A stretch of 64,000 nt of DNA from an uncultured Erythrobacter sp. (GCA_947503155.1 CANNCL010000003.1:434001-498000); one strand, 5' to 3'. Shown: positions 27,931 to 36,944, counted from the first letter of the stretch. Notes: a model not told the origin generated them from the letters alone. Program-made: numbers and translations.

Positions 27931-27982
27931 TATGTCTAAACATTATGTCTAACCGGTGCGTCTAAACACTATGTCAAAATCA
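27931..27982. repeat. 13-bp tandem repeat, four units, running into a start codon
   Basis: Units at 27931, 27944, 27957 and 27970 share the core TATGTCTAAAC: the second ends ACC, the third begins TGC, the fourth is TATGTCAAAAT. The period is exactly 13. The fourth unit contains the ATG of the next gene, and units 1 and 2 contain ATGTCTAA-type mini-ORFs that stop within seven codons. It also lies upstream of aroK. Confidence 0.75.
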
Positions 27983-28168
27983 CGGATCATCCCCCTTGAT
28001 CACCGCGGTCCTTCGAAAGGGCCTCTGGCTAATCGCCGCTGGGCGTTTTTTGCCGCGCTGGCGGTTGCGGGCCTCTTGGCGCTTGCATATTTTGACGGCG
28101 GAGAAGAACCGATCCATCCGATTTCTCAGCAAATCGCGCTTCCAACTGGGCCAGGAGCAAGCGAATGA
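27971..28168 (+). CDS. Small single-pass membrane protein
   Basis: A 65-residue protein from ATG 27971, with a basic N-terminus, one membrane helix (about 25-42, WAFFAALAVAGLLALAYF) and a polar tail. No family was recognised. Its stop overlaps the ATG of the next gene by 4 bp. The start lies in the fourth unit of the 13-bp repeat and has no clear SD, so initiation may be unusual. Confidence 0.65.
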   Translation: MSKSRIIPLDHRGPSKGPLANRRWAFFAALAVAGLLALAYFDGGEEPIHPISQQIALPTGPGASE

Positions 28169-30057
28169 ATCGCGCCGGTTTGATCGCAGGGGCAGCGGCT
28201 ATCGCCATTGCGGCGGCGGGCGGCGGAATGCTCAGCACCTTGGCCACCGCGCAAGACGCACCGGAATCGCTGTTACCGCCGGGGTTTGACGACCCCGCAC
28301 CAGCGCCGACGCCTGCGCCTCAACCCGCGCGTCAGCCGGCGACTGCACCGGCAGGTCCGGCAGGTCCGGCAGGTCCAGCAGCGCCGGTAACCGCGCCGCC
28401 ATCTTCGCCAGCGGGAGGGGCTGCGCCGCCGCCCATTCCGGGAAATGTCCCGCCTGTGCCGCAAGCGGATCTTTCCGGCCTGCCATCGCTCGAAGAATTA
28501 GAAGACCTCTCCACCGACCAGCTCGATGATCTGCTTGGGCTAAAGCCGCAATATGACATTCCGCCTGCCGCCCGCCGTTCTTTGGCGCAAGTAGGCGTGT
28601 TGTCACCAGAAGAAGGCGGATTGCCGACCGCCGCTCTGGCGAAGCAGCCGCAAAACCTTGTGCGCGCCGTTCTGGCTGGGACCAAAGGACCGCTCGTTTC
28701 GCGTTGGGGGCACATCATGCTGCGCCGCGCCTTGGTCAGCCGCCTTGCCGCGCCGGAGGGGATGAACCCGGTCGAATTTGCGGCGTTGCGCGCGGGTGTG
28801 CTCAATTCGATGGGCGAATATTCCGCGACCCGCGCCTTGGTACAAGATGTCGATACCGGCAATTGGTCCACGGCCATGACCAGCCAGGCTCTGACCGCTT
28901 ATATCGCGTCCTCTGATCTGGTTGGCGCTTGCCCGGCCGTGCGTTTGCAAGGCGGCGCGCGCGAAGACCCGCAATGGGTGATGATGCAGGCGATCTGCAA
29001 CGCTTATGCGGGCGAAGGCGCGCTGGCCGGGTCACAGCTAAACGGTGCGCAAAGCGAGGAAATCGCGCCGGAAATCGATATTCTTTTGGCGCAACGTTAC
29101 GCAGGGGCCGCCGGACGCGGGCGGGGCGGGACGACTGTTTCATGGGAAGGGGTGGAGGAGCTGACCCCGTGGCGCTTTGCGATTGCAAATGCGGTCGGCG
29201 AAGACATTCCCGACAATCTGGTGAGCGCAGCATTGGACGGCGCGCGCGGTGAATATTATTCATTGGCGGCGGCCTCTGCGCCGATGTTGCCATTGGCAGC
29301 GCGCGCCAAATATGCGGAAATCGCGGCGAGCAGGGGTGTCATCTCGGCGGCGGCGATGATCGATATTTACAGTCAGGTGTATTCCGATAACGCAATCGGC
29401 GGGGAGGCGTCAGACCGCGCCGCGCGATTGCGAGAGGCATTTGTCGGCGGCGATGATACGATTCGCCTGACCGCGATGCGCGGGCTTTGGGGAGAGGGCG
29501 AAGCCGGATTCTCAGGCCAGATCCTCACCGCCTATGCCGCAGCACGGATTGAGCCATCGGCTGAGAGTGCCGATGCAGCGGGAGACTTGATTGCCTCCAT
29601 GCTGACCGCCGGACTGGACCGTGATGCGGCGGCTTGGAATGATGTGATCGAGCCTGGGTCAATGGGCTGGGCATTGGTGGCGCTGTCCGATCCGTCTGCC
29701 GGCAACGCCGATATTGATGCGGTGGGCAATTTCTACAGCGATGATGCCAGTGAGGATGCGCGCAAATCGGCGTTTCTTGCGGCGGGTCTGGCTGGATTGG
29801 GGCGGATGCCGGTCGGCGATGCTAGCGATTACGGCGCAGATTTGTCACGCCAAACACGCTGGACCCGGATGATTGACCGCGCCGCAGAGGTCGAAAATTC
29901 TGCGATGGTCGCGCTGCTTGCGGGACTGGGTATGCAGGGGGAGGAATGGTCGCAAATGACGCCGCTGCACCTCTATTATATCGTCTCAGCCCTTCGCCGC
30001 ACCGGGATGGAAGCAGAAGCCCGGATGATAGCCGCAGAGGCGGTGGCGCGGGGCTAA
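28165..30057 (+). CDS. Large exported Ala-rich protein of unknown function
   Basis: A 630-residue protein with a signal peptide (AAAIAIAAAGGGMLSTLATAQ), a Pro/Ala-rich linker with PAGPAGPAGPA (about 45-95), a short acidic helix segment (LPSLEELEDLSTDQLDDLLG), then about 500 residues predicted mostly helical and Ala-rich, reminiscent of a repeat solenoid. No catalytic motif was seen. It is coupled to the preceding membrane protein, so the two may work together in the envelope. xerD follows 18 bases later. Confidence 0.75.
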   Translation: MNRAGLIAGAAAIAIAAAGGGMLSTLATAQDAPESLLPPGFDDPAPAPTPAPQPARQPATAPAGPAGPAGPAAPVTAPPSSPAGGAAPPPIPGNVPPVPQADLSGLPSLEELEDLSTDQLDDLLGLKPQYDIPPAARRSLAQVGVLSPEEGGLPTAALAKQPQNLVRAVLAGTKGPLVSRWGHIMLRRALVSRLAAPEGMNPVEFAALRAGVLNSMGEYSATRALVQDVDTGNWSTAMTSQALTAYIASSDLVGACPAVRLQGGAREDPQWVMMQAICNAYAGEGALAGSQLNGAQSEEIAPEIDILLAQRYAGAAGRGRGGTTVSWEGVEELTPWRFAIANAVGEDIPDNLVSAALDGARGEYYSLAAASAPMLPLAARAKYAEIAASRGVISAAAMIDIYSQVYSDNAIGGEASDRAARLREAFVGGDDTIRLTAMRGLWGEGEAGFSGQILTAYAAARIEPSAESADAAGDLIASMLTAGLDRDAAAWNDVIEPGSMGWALVALSDPSAGNADIDAVGNFYSDDASEDARKSAFLAAGLAGLGRMPVGDASDYGADLSRQTRWTRMIDRAAEVENSAMVALLAGLGMQGEEWSQMTPLHLYYIVSALRRTGMEAEARMIAAEAVARG

Positions 30058-30075
30058 CGCGCCGCTGGTCCGCCT

Positions 30076-30957
30076 ATGTCCGCATCAACTCAGGCATTTT
30101 TGGACATGCTGGCCGCAGAGCGCGGGGCGGCGGCAAACACTCTGGCTGCGTATCGGCGTGATTTGGCCGGTGCGGAGGAGGCGCTGGGCGATTTGGCCGA
30201 TGCGCCGCGGGCGGTGGTTGCAAAATTGTCGGGCGAATGGGCCGCGCTTGCTCCCTCGACAGTTGCCCGCAAAGCATCGGCATTGCGCCAATATTTCGGC
30301 TTTGCCGTGGATGAGGGGTGGCGCCAAGATGACCCCTCTGGCGCTCTGCCGCAGCCGCGAACGCGCCGACCTTTGCCGAAAATTTTGGGACATGATGCGG
30401 TTGAAGCTCTCCTGACGCGCGCGGAATTGGAGGCCGCGGGCGGAAAGCCGGCGGCGGTGCGGCAACTTGCGCTGCTCGAATTGCTCTATGGATCGGGTTT
30501 GCGCGCTACTGAGTTGGTTGGGTTGCCACTATCCGCTGTTCCGCGCGATGCGCCGCTTATCACGGTGATGGGCAAAGGCGGGCAGGCGCGATTGGTTCCG
30601 GTGAGCGAAAGGGCCGGCCAAGCGCTGAGTGATTGGCTGGCATTGCGGCCAAATGATCCGCCGTCAAAACACCTTTTTCCATCGAGAAACGGCAAGCATT
30701 TGTCGCGTGTGCGGCTGTTTCAGATGCTCAAAGAACTCGCCATGCGCGCCGATCTGGATCCCGCTGGGATTAGCCCGCATGTCCTGCGTCACGCCTTTGC
30801 TACGCATCTGTTGGAAGGCGGCGCGGATTTGCGCGTGCTGCAAACTTTGCTCGGTCATGCCGACATTGCGACGACGCAAATCTACACTCATGTGGATGCC
30901 GCGCGCCTTGTTGAGCTTGTAAATACGCGGCATCCTCTGGCGACGCGTCGGCGCTGA
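30076..30957 (+). CDS. xerD: Tyrosine recombinase XerD
   Basis: A chromosome-dimer resolvase acting at dif with XerC and FtsK. The 293-residue protein has the N-terminal SAM-like domain and the complete catalytic set R143 (GSGLRATEL), K167 (MGKGGQ), H235/R238 (HVLRHAFATHL), H261 (LGHADIATTQ) and Tyr270. Proximity to aroKB and accA fits xerD rather than xerC; sequence alone does not fully separate them. No integrase-type neighbours. Confidence 0.92.
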   Translation: MSASTQAFLDMLAAERGAAANTLAAYRRDLAGAEEALGDLADAPRAVVAKLSGEWAALAPSTVARKASALRQYFGFAVDEGWRQDDPSGALPQPRTRRPLPKILGHDAVEALLTRAELEAAGGKPAAVRQLALLELLYGSGLRATELVGLPLSAVPRDAPLITVMGKGGQARLVPVSERAGQALSDWLALRPNDPPSKHLFPSRNGKHLSRVRLFQMLKELAMRADLDPAGISPHVLRHAFATHLLEGGADLRVLQTLLGHADIATTQIYTHVDAARLVELVNTRHPLATRRR

Positions 30958-31044
30958 TTTTGTTGTGCCGGGATTGGGTGTCCGTGATGCGGCGGACGAC
31001 GCTAGGCTCTTGCCCCGAAGCGCACATCGGACTAGCGCGAAACC

Positions 31045-31989
31045 ATGATTTCTTATCTGGAATTTGAGAAACCCGTCTCCAGCCTCGAAGAGCGCATCAA
31101 AGAATTGCGCGGGGTGGACGCGAACCATGAGGTTGATGTCGCGGCTGAGATTGAGCGGCTAGAGGCGAAAAGCACCGAATTGCTCGCCAGCACTTACGCC
31201 TCGCTCACCCCGTGGCAAAAGACTCAGGTCGCGCGTCATCCCCAGCGCCCGCATTTTCGCGACTATGTGGCGGGGGCCTTCACCGATTTCATGCCGCTTG
31301 GCGGAGACCGGTTTTACGGCGAAGACGAAGCGATCATGGGCGGCTTTGCCAAGCTCGATGGACGCCGCGTGATGTTGATTGGGCATGAGAAAGGTCACGA
31401 CACTCAGACCCGGATCAAACACAATTTCGGCATGGGCAAACCAGAAGGGTATCGCAAAGCGATCCGTCTGATGGAACTTGCAGGGCGGTTTGGCCTGCCG
31501 GTGGTGACATTGGTGGATACGTCGGGCGCATTTCCGGGGATCGAAGCAGAAGAGCGCGGCCAAGCCGAAGCGATCGCGCGGTCGACAGAGGCCTGCCTTG
31601 CGCTGCCGGTGCCCATGGTGGCGGTGGTCGTGGGTGAGGGCGGTTCTGGCGGCGCAGTTGCGCTGGCGAGCGCAGAGCGTGTGCTTATGCTCGAACATGC
31701 GGTCTATTCGGTGATCTCGCCCGAAGGGTGCGCGTCGATCCTATGGCGTACAGCGGACAAAGCCGCAGAAGCCGCGCAGGCGATGCGGATCACGGCTCAG
31801 CACCTCAAACGTCTCAAAGTGATCGACAGAATTGTAAAAGAACCTATCGGCGGCGCTCACCGTGATGGCCCTGGGATGGCGCGAAACCTTGGTAAGGTTC
31901 TGGCCGAAGAGCTTGATAATCTGAGTGAATTGGACAGTGAGACTTTGCTGCGTCTGCGCGAGGAACGGTTCCTTCAGCTCGGTGGATGA
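31045..31989 (+). CDS. accA: Acetyl-CoA carboxylase carboxyltransferase alpha subunit
   Basis: With AccD it makes malonyl-CoA for fatty acid synthesis. The 314-residue protein has the N-terminal helix [66 protein letters not shown] and [11 protein letters not shown]. Length is normal. A standalone gene after xerD. Confidence 0.97.
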   Translation: MISYLEFEKPVSSLEERIKELRGVDANHEVDVAAEIERLEAKSTELLASTYASLTPWQKTQVARHPQRPHFRDYVAGAFTDFMPLGGDRFYGEDEAIMGGFAKLDGRRVMLIGHEKGHDTQTRIKHNFGMGKPEGYRKAIRLMELAGRFGLPVVTLVDTSGAFPGIEAEERGQAEAIARSTEACLALPVPMVAVVVGEGGSGGAVALASAERVLMLEHAVYSVISPEGCASILWRTADKAAEAAQAMRITAQHLKRLKVIDRIVKEPIGGAHRDGPGMARNLGKVLAEELDNLSELDSETLLRLREERFLQLGG

Positions 31990-32091
31990 CGTTTAGAGGG
32001 CTTGCCCCCAACGCGGCTTTTCCCGATAGTTAATCCCGAATGAAAGCTGCCGACGCTGAGGCGCGGCAAGCTGAGAATCGGGAGAGCATTC

Positions 32092-33564
32092 ATGACTAAT
32101 CGCAAGATCCTTTTTGCAGGCACAGCGCCAATGGCGTTGGCGCTTAGCGGCTGCATGGGCGGGGGCTCGGTTCCGTCGGCCTCCACGCCGATCACCACGA
32201 CCGAGGCGCAGCAAGGCGCGGAATATCACCCGCAATTGCTCGAACAATTCGGCGGCGCGATGGGCGGTTCTCAGGCGCAATATGTCGAACAGGTTGGCAA
32301 GAATATCGCGGTGCAATCGGGGCTCGGCAATGCGCGCGATAGTTTTACGGTTAGCTTGCTAAATTCCCCGGTGAACAACGCTTTCGCGGTTCCGGGCGGG
32401 TATATTTACACCACGCGGCAACTTGTGACCTTGATGAATAACGAGGCGGAGCTGGCCGGCGTAATGGGACACGAAGTTGGCCATGTCGCCGCGCGCCACT
32501 CACAGCGCCGCCAACAAACGGCTCAGCGCAATTCAATCCTCGGCGTGCTGGGCGCGATCGGCAGTTCGGTCTTGCTCGGTAATAGCGGGATTGGAGAGAC
32601 GCTTTCGCGCGGGTTTTTGCAGGGCTCGCAGCTATTGACGCTCCGCTTTTCGCGCAGTCAGGAAACGCAGGCTGATGATTTGGGCATCCAATATCTGACC
32701 AGCGCCGGATATGATCCGCGCGCAATGGGCACGGTTTTGGCTAGCCTTGCCGCGCAAAACAGTTTGGATGCGCAGCTTCAAGGGCGCGATAATGCTTCTG
32801 TACCGGAATGGGCATCGACTCACCCGGACCCAGCTAGCCGTGTGGCGCGCGCCTTATCCGCGGCACAAGGCCTGCCGGGCAGCGTAACGAATCGCGACAC
32901 ATTCCTCAGCCGGATCGACGGATTGCTCTACGGCGATGATCCATCGCAGGGCGTGATCGAAGGCAGCGACTTTATTCACCCCGAATTGCGCCTGAAATTC
33001 ACCGCGCCTCAGGGTTTCTACATGGTCAATTCGTCCAGCGCGGTCAGCGTGAACGGCCAAAGCGGTCAGGCGAAACTGACCCTCGCGCCGTATAATGGCG
33101 ATTTGGACAGCTATATCCGGCAACAATTCACCACGCTCGGCGGGGAAGGCAACAATCTCGCGCCGCAATCGATTGAGCGGACCACGGTAAACGGCATTCG
33201 CGCCGCTTATGGTCAAGCGCGCGTGAACAACGGCAATTCACAGGTGGACGTGACGATCTTTGCCTATGAATTTGCGAATGACCGGGCCTATCATTTTGCT
33301 GCGATCACGCCAGCGGGCCGGTCGGGCACATTTAACACGATGTTCCGATCCATGCAGCGGATAAGCGCGAACGAAGCAGCGCAGGTTATCCCGCGCAGGC
33401 TCGATGTGGTCACGGTCCAGCGCGGCGATACGGTCGCCGGGCTCGCGCGGCGGATGGCTTATGATGATGGGCAAGTCGCGCGTTTCCGCGTGCTCAATGG
33501 ACTGCGTTCTGACGAGGGCCTGATCGCCGGGCGCAAGGTCAAGATTGTCGTGCGCGGCAGGTAA
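32092..33564 (+). CDS. M48 family metalloprotease lipoprotein with LysM-like end
   Basis: A 490-residue envelope protein. The lipobox LALSGC puts the lipidated Cys at 21. The M48 zinc site is HEVGH (H127, E128, H131) with the third ligand Glu191 in QETQADD, so it should be active. A second domain follows (about 290-420), and the last 50 residues (VVTVQRGDTVAGLARRM...) match a LysM peptidoglycan-binding module. It resembles BepA/YfgC-type outer-membrane quality-control proteases but has no clear TPR part. A bidirectional terminator follows. Confidence 0.92.
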   Translation: MTNRKILFAGTAPMALALSGCMGGGSVPSASTPITTTEAQQGAEYHPQLLEQFGGAMGGSQAQYVEQVGKNIAVQSGLGNARDSFTVSLLNSPVNNAFAVPGGYIYTTRQLVTLMNNEAELAGVMGHEVGHVAARHSQRRQQTAQRNSILGVLGAIGSSVLLGNSGIGETLSRGFLQGSQLLTLRFSRSQETQADDLGIQYLTSAGYDPRAMGTVLASLAAQNSLDAQLQGRDNASVPEWASTHPDPASRVARALSAAQGLPGSVTNRDTFLSRIDGLLYGDDPSQGVIEGSDFIHPELRLKFTAPQGFYMVNSSSAVSVNGQSGQAKLTLAPYNGDLDSYIRQQFTTLGGEGNNLAPQSIERTTVNGIRAAYGQARVNNGNSQVDVTIFAYEFANDRAYHFAAITPAGRSGTFNTMFRSMQRISANEAAQVIPRRLDVVTVQRGDTVAGLARRMAYDDGQVARFRVLNGLRSDEGLIAGRKVKIVVRGR

Positions 33565-33609
33565 ATTTGTTCGAGCGGTAAGGGCCGTGCAATGCAGTTG
33601 CGCACGCAC

Positions 33610-33645
33610 AAAAAAAGCGGCGGGGCAAAACCCCGCCGCTCTCTT
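33610..33645. terminator. Bidirectional intrinsic terminator
   Basis: A 10-bp GC-rich stem (33616-33625 with 33631-33640), loop CAAAA. An A-run lies on the left (T-run for the minus strand) and CTCTTTT on the right. It serves the M48 gene (+) and the Flp pilin gene (-). Confidence 0.9.
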
Positions 33646-33667
33646 TTGTCGGTTAAGTCGGTTAGAC

Positions 33668-33832
33668 TTAAGCAGCCATTTCAGTCTGCACTTCCGAGAA
33701 TGTGTCCGAAAGGGTGTTACCCAGTGAACCCATTGCGGTGATTGCAGCAACAGCGATCAGAGCAGCAATAAGGCCATACTCGATTGCAGTGGCGCCTTGC
33801 TCGTCACGAGCCAATTTGTTGAAAAATGTCAT
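33668..33832 (-). CDS. Flp-type pilin
   Basis: A 54-residue type IVb (Tad/Flp) prepilin: short basic leader, processing site at G13/A14, then ATAIEYGLIAALIAVAAI with the conserved Glu and Tyr. ATG 33832 has AGGAG 8 bases upstream. The tad/cpa assembly genes are not in this window. It follows a second pilin gene with a 113-base gap. Confidence 0.94.
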   Translation of the reverse strand: MTFFNKLARDEQGATAIEYGLIAALIAVAAITAMGSLGNTLSDTFSEVQTEMAA

Positions 33833-33945
33833 TTGTAGTCTCCTGGTTTGGTCTTCGGTACCCGTGCCCGCCCAAAGTGATGAACAGACATTTGTGGGGA
33901 TAATGCGTAGCTCTTGAGAAATTCCTAATTTGGAACCTTTCAAAT

Positions 33946-34134
33946 TTATGAACTACCCATTGCCTCCACAGATGCAGTCTCAACTTCACTCCATGTATCA
34001 ATGGTCGCCTCGGCTACGCCTTGGAGAGCACCGATCATCGCAATGACGATCAGACTTACGATCAGTCCGTATTCAACGGCGGTGGCACCTGAATTGTCGT
34101 TTCCAATGTGCTTAAGGAATTTCGTCAAATTCAT
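33946..34134 (-). CDS. Flp-type pilin, second copy
   Basis: A 62-residue prepilin with leader MNLTKFLKHIGNDNSG, processing site G16/A17 and the helix ATAVEYGLIVSLIVIAMIG. The mature end (AEATIDTWSEVETASVEAMGSS) is longer and more acidic than in the neighbouring pilin, so the two may play different roles. The SD is weak. A CtrA-like site lies about 50-65 bases upstream. Confidence 0.92.
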   Translation of the reverse strand: MNLTKFLKHIGNDNSGATAVEYGLIVSLIVIAMIGALQGVAEATIDTWSEVETASVEAMGSS

Positions 34135-34183
34135 GAGGTCACCCGTCACCTACGTTCCTGATGAGCTACAAATCGCCGCGTCA

Positions 34184-34200
34184 GGTTAAGAAAAGATTGA
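34184..34200 (-). promoter_or_regulatory. CtrA-like box upstream of the pilin pair
   Basis: On the minus strand the sequence reads TCAA-N7-TTAACC, one mismatch from the CtrA consensus TTAA-N7-TTAAC. In Caulobacter pilA is a CtrA target. Position and family context support the call; the match is not perfect. Confidence 0.4.
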
Positions 34201-34267
34201 GAGAGCGCACAATTATGGAAAAAATTCCGACACGGCGGGCCGCTAGGCACAGGAGATATCAGCAAAC

Positions 34268-34750
34268 ATGACGGTAGGACCTTTATGGGTGGTGGCAGGG
34301 GCACTGAGAGCCAGCGGAGGTGTTTCAGAAGACACTTGGCTTATGCAGCGCAGACCTTTCGAGAAACATCACGGGGGCCTATGGGAATTCCCCGGTGGGA
34401 AGGTCGAACATGCTGAAATTCCAGTGAAAGCTTTGATACGGGAACTGCACGAGGAGCTGGGGATCACTGTCCGCGCAGAGGATTGCATCCCCGCCGGTTT
34501 CGCCGAGGAACAGCTGTGGGCTGGCACCAATGATCGCGGCCAAATGGGCGATCAAAGCGCTCAACAAACTGTGCCCGACAAGACGCGCGCACCGATTGTC
34601 ATCCTTCTTTACACTATCGATGTTTGGACCGGTCAGCCGCGAGCATTGGAAGGCGGGCGAATCGGGATGTTCACCCCGAAAGAGATCGATTTGCTCGATA
34701 AACCGCCCCTTGATCAGCAGCTTTCGGCGCGTCTGTTCGAAAAAGGGTAA
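34268..34750 (+). CDS. mutT: NUDIX hydrolase, MutT-like
   Basis: A 160-residue enzyme with a perfect Nudix box: G44, E50, R58, E59, E62, E63, G65 (GKVEHAEIPVKA...RELHEELGI). WEFPGGK just before the box and the short length fit 8-oxo-dGTP pyrophosphatase MutT. A 25-residue polar insertion (GTNDRGQMGDQSAQQ) follows. The specific substrate is inferred from similarity to MutT. Confidence 0.88.
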   Translation: MTVGPLWVVAGALRASGGVSEDTWLMQRRPFEKHHGGLWEFPGGKVEHAEIPVKALIRELHEELGITVRAEDCIPAGFAEEQLWAGTNDRGQMGDQSAQQTVPDKTRAPIVILLYTIDVWTGQPRALEGGRIGMFTPKEIDLLDKPPLDQQLSARLFEKG

Positions 34751-34799
34751 AAGAGGATTGCCAAGCGCGCGGTCTCTGCCTACATGCCGCCCCTCAAGT

Positions 34800-34876
34800 G
34801 CACCCGTAGCTCAGCTGGATAGAGTACCTGACTACGAATCAGGGGGCCGGAGGTTCGAATCCTTCCGGGTGCACCA
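34800..34876 (+). tRNA. tRNA-Arg (ACG)
   Basis: A 77-nt cloverleaf. Acceptor GCACCCG/CGGGTGC, D-arm GCTCAGCTGGATAGAG, anticodon loop CTACGAA in stem CCTGA/TCAGG, T-arm GGTTCGAATCC, encoded CCA. Followed directly by a terminator hairpin. Confidence 0.98.
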
Positions 34877-34877
34877 T

Positions 34878-34911
34878 AAAAAGGGACTGCCTTATGGGCG
34901 GTCCCTTTTTT
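34878..34911 (+). terminator. Intrinsic terminator of tRNA-Arg
   Basis: A 10-bp stem (34878-34887 with 34901-34910), 13-nt loop, ending in a run of six T. It starts two bases after the encoded CCA. Confidence 0.92.
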
Positions 34912-35129
34912 GGTTTTGGGGCGATTCTACTTCCCTGCCTCTTTTGACAATGCGTGCATAATTCTACCTGACAAAGGGGCGGCGCTGGAACGGGGATCCT
35001 CGCTCGTCATGTATTTTCCAGGTCGTCAGGTGCAAATATTGCACTTAAGTTTCTGAATTAGAGTGATTTTGTGCTTTGGAATTGTTGCTGCAATCTGCCA
35101 ATGTGCTTTGCGAAAGGCGCGCCGATTGA

Positions 35130-35780
35130 TTGAGCCCGCTTAAGAAAGACAGTGCCATCAGCGACATCAACGTGCATGACCGGGATAGTTTTGATCCGGA
35201 GAATCCCTTGAGCAAACCCGACGTGCCCGAAGAAGTGCAAGAAGCCGTTCGCACCATCCTGCGCTGGGCGGGCGATGATCCGACGCGTGAGGGGTTGCTG
35301 GATACGCCGATGCGCGTGGGCCGGGCATGGCTCGAATATTGTCAGGGCAACCAAAGCGATCCCGCCATCCACCTCAGCCGAATTTTCGAAGAAGTTGGCG
35401 GCTATGACGAGATTGTGCTGCTGAAAGGCATTCCGTTTCATTCGCATTGCGAACATCACATGGCACCGATCACGGGCAAGGCGCATATCGCCTATCTGCC
35501 GGATCAAAAGGTGGTTGGCATTTCTAAACTCGCGCGCGTGTTGCACGGTTTTGCCAATCGGTTGCAGGTGCAAGAACGCCTGACCGCAGAAGTTGCCGAA
35601 TGTATCTGGGACAATCTGGAGCCGCGCGGCGTCGCTGTTGTTATTGAGGCTGAGCATGGCTGCATGACGGGACGCGGGGTTAAGGTGCATGAGGTTGAGA
35701 TGATCACCAGCCGGATGATGGGCTGTTTCCTAGACGATCACCGCAGCCGCAAGGAAGTCATGAGCCTGATGGGATATTGA
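35130..35780 (+). CDS. folE: GTP cyclohydrolase I
   Basis: The first step of folate/pterin synthesis, GTP to 7,8-dihydroneopterin triphosphate. The 216-residue protein has DPTREGLLDTPMRVGRAW, zinc ligands C107 and H110 (HSHCEHHMAPITGKAHIAY) and C178 (HGCMTGRGVK). The start is uncertain: TTG 35130 has a weak SD, and GTG or TTG codons up to 35208 would also keep the whole domain. 253 bases separate it from the tRNA, partly terminator. Confidence 0.94.
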   Translation: MSPLKKDSAISDINVHDRDSFDPENPLSKPDVPEEVQEAVRTILRWAGDDPTREGLLDTPMRVGRAWLEYCQGNQSDPAIHLSRIFEEVGGYDEIVLLKGIPFHSHCEHHMAPITGKAHIAYLPDQKVVGISKLARVLHGFANRLQVQERLTAEVAECIWDNLEPRGVAVVIEAEHGCMTGRGVKVHEVEMITSRMMGCFLDDHRSRKEVMSLMGY

Positions 35781-35830
35781 GCGTTCAAACAGGTGTTGAG
35801 CGAAACCGCATTCCGGGCGATGCCTAGGGC

Positions 35831-36268
35831 ATGACATCTCAGAAACTCAAAGTGGTCCTGTCGGCGCAGCAATTGGCCGATTTCTTTGTCGAAGCTTTTC
35901 CGGGGCACGATCACAGTTCATTGGAATTTGTGCGGGTGGAACCGGGCTTTATGCAGCTTCGTCAGACCCCTGCGGGTTCGATGCTGCGGCCGGGCGGGAT
36001 TGTTTCCGGCCCGACACAGATGGCACTGGCTGACCGCGCCGCTTATGCGGTGATATTAGCGCATATCGGGATTGTACCGATGGCTGTGACAAGCAACCTC
36101 AATATGAGTTTCCTGCGCGGCATCGCGGCAGAGCCGTTCTATGCCGATGCTCAACTGATCAAGCTGGGGCGGAGGCTGGCGACGGTGGATGTGCGGCTGT
36201 GGCAAGGCGATCCCGGTAATATCGCAGCGCAATCAACCGTGACCTACGCGATTCCTGCCAAGACTTGA
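35831..36268 (+). CDS. PaaI-like hotdog thioesterase
   Basis: A 145-residue hotdog-fold protein. LRPGGIVSGPTQMALADRAAYAVI forms the central helix region and TSNLNMSFLRGI the strand typical of the PaaI/acyl-CoA thioesterase family. Substrate unknown. It lies 50 bases after folE, same strand. Confidence 0.85.
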   Translation: MTSQKLKVVLSAQQLADFFVEAFPGHDHSSLEFVRVEPGFMQLRQTPAGSMLRPGGIVSGPTQMALADRAAYAVILAHIGIVPMAVTSNLNMSFLRGIAAEPFYADAQLIKLGRRLATVDVRLWQGDPGNIAAQSTVTYAIPAKT

Positions 36269-36314
36269 ACGCGCGCTCTGGCTCTTTAGTCTGAAGGCAA
36301 AAGGGGAAGAAGAT

Positions 36315-36869
36315 ATGCCGACAGCGGAAAAGCAACTCGCAACCATGCTCGCAAATGTACCGGAGAAAACCGGCAAGCCGATGGGCGAGTGGTTGGCTTT
36401 GATTGCGGCGTCGGGCCTCGATAAACACGGTAAGATTTTGGCGCTGCTGAAAGGCGAGCACGGGGTCAGCCACGGTTTTGCCAATCTGATCGCTTCCGAG
36501 GCGTTAAAAGCGCAGACGCAATCTGAAACGCCCACCGATCCGGTGGAGGATCAATATTCCGGCGGGAAGGCTGGATTGAGGCCGATTTATGATGCGGTGT
36601 TGGCATTCGCCCAAACGCTGGGCGGTGACGTCGAAGTTGCCCCTAGGAAGGCCAGCGTCAGCCTGCGCCGCGCAAAGCAATTCGCGCTGATCACGCCTGC
36701 GACCAAAACGCGCATTGATTTGGGGCTCGCGCTGAAGGGGGATGAAGCGGCAGGGCGCTTGGAGACCTATAATGCGATGTGCTCGCACCGTGTTCGCTTG
36801 GAAAGCCCGGCGGACTTTGATGATGAGGTTAAGGCTTGGGTGGCGGAGGCTTACTCACGCTCTGGCTGA
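36315..36869 (+). CDS. DUF4287 and DUF5655 protein
   Basis: A 184-residue protein. The N-terminal half (KTGKPMGEWLALIAASGLDKHGKILALLKGEHGVSHGFANLIA) is a DUF4287 domain, and the C-terminal half (YDAVLAFAQTLGGDVEV..., RAKQFALITPATKTRIDLGL) a DUF5655 domain. The latter is a predicted transport- or nuclease-related fold without proven function. A terminator follows. Confidence 0.87.
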   Translation: MPTAEKQLATMLANVPEKTGKPMGEWLALIAASGLDKHGKILALLKGEHGVSHGFANLIASEALKAQTQSETPTDPVEDQYSGGKAGLRPIYDAVLAFAQTLGGDVEVAPRKASVSLRRAKQFALITPATKTRIDLGLALKGDEAAGRLETYNAMCSHRVRLESPADFDDEVKAWVAEAYSRSG

Positions 36870-36893
36870 ACCACTCGGCCCATTTGCAGCCAT

Positions 36894-36925
36894 AAAAAAG
36901 GGCGCCGAAACCGGCGCCCTTTTTC
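36894..36925. terminator. Bidirectional intrinsic terminator
   Basis: A 9-bp GC-rich stem (36899-36907 with 36912-36920), loop AAAC, flanked by an A-run on the left and T-run on the right. It lies between convergent DUF4287/DUF5655 and peroxiredoxin genes. Confidence 0.92.
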
Positions 36926-36944
36926 TTTCGCTATGCTGTCTCTC

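Noticed and set aside
30076..30957. Phage or island integrase
   Set aside because: Length, motifs and position next to aroKB and accA fit chromosomal XerD; there are no attachment repeats or mobile genes beside it.
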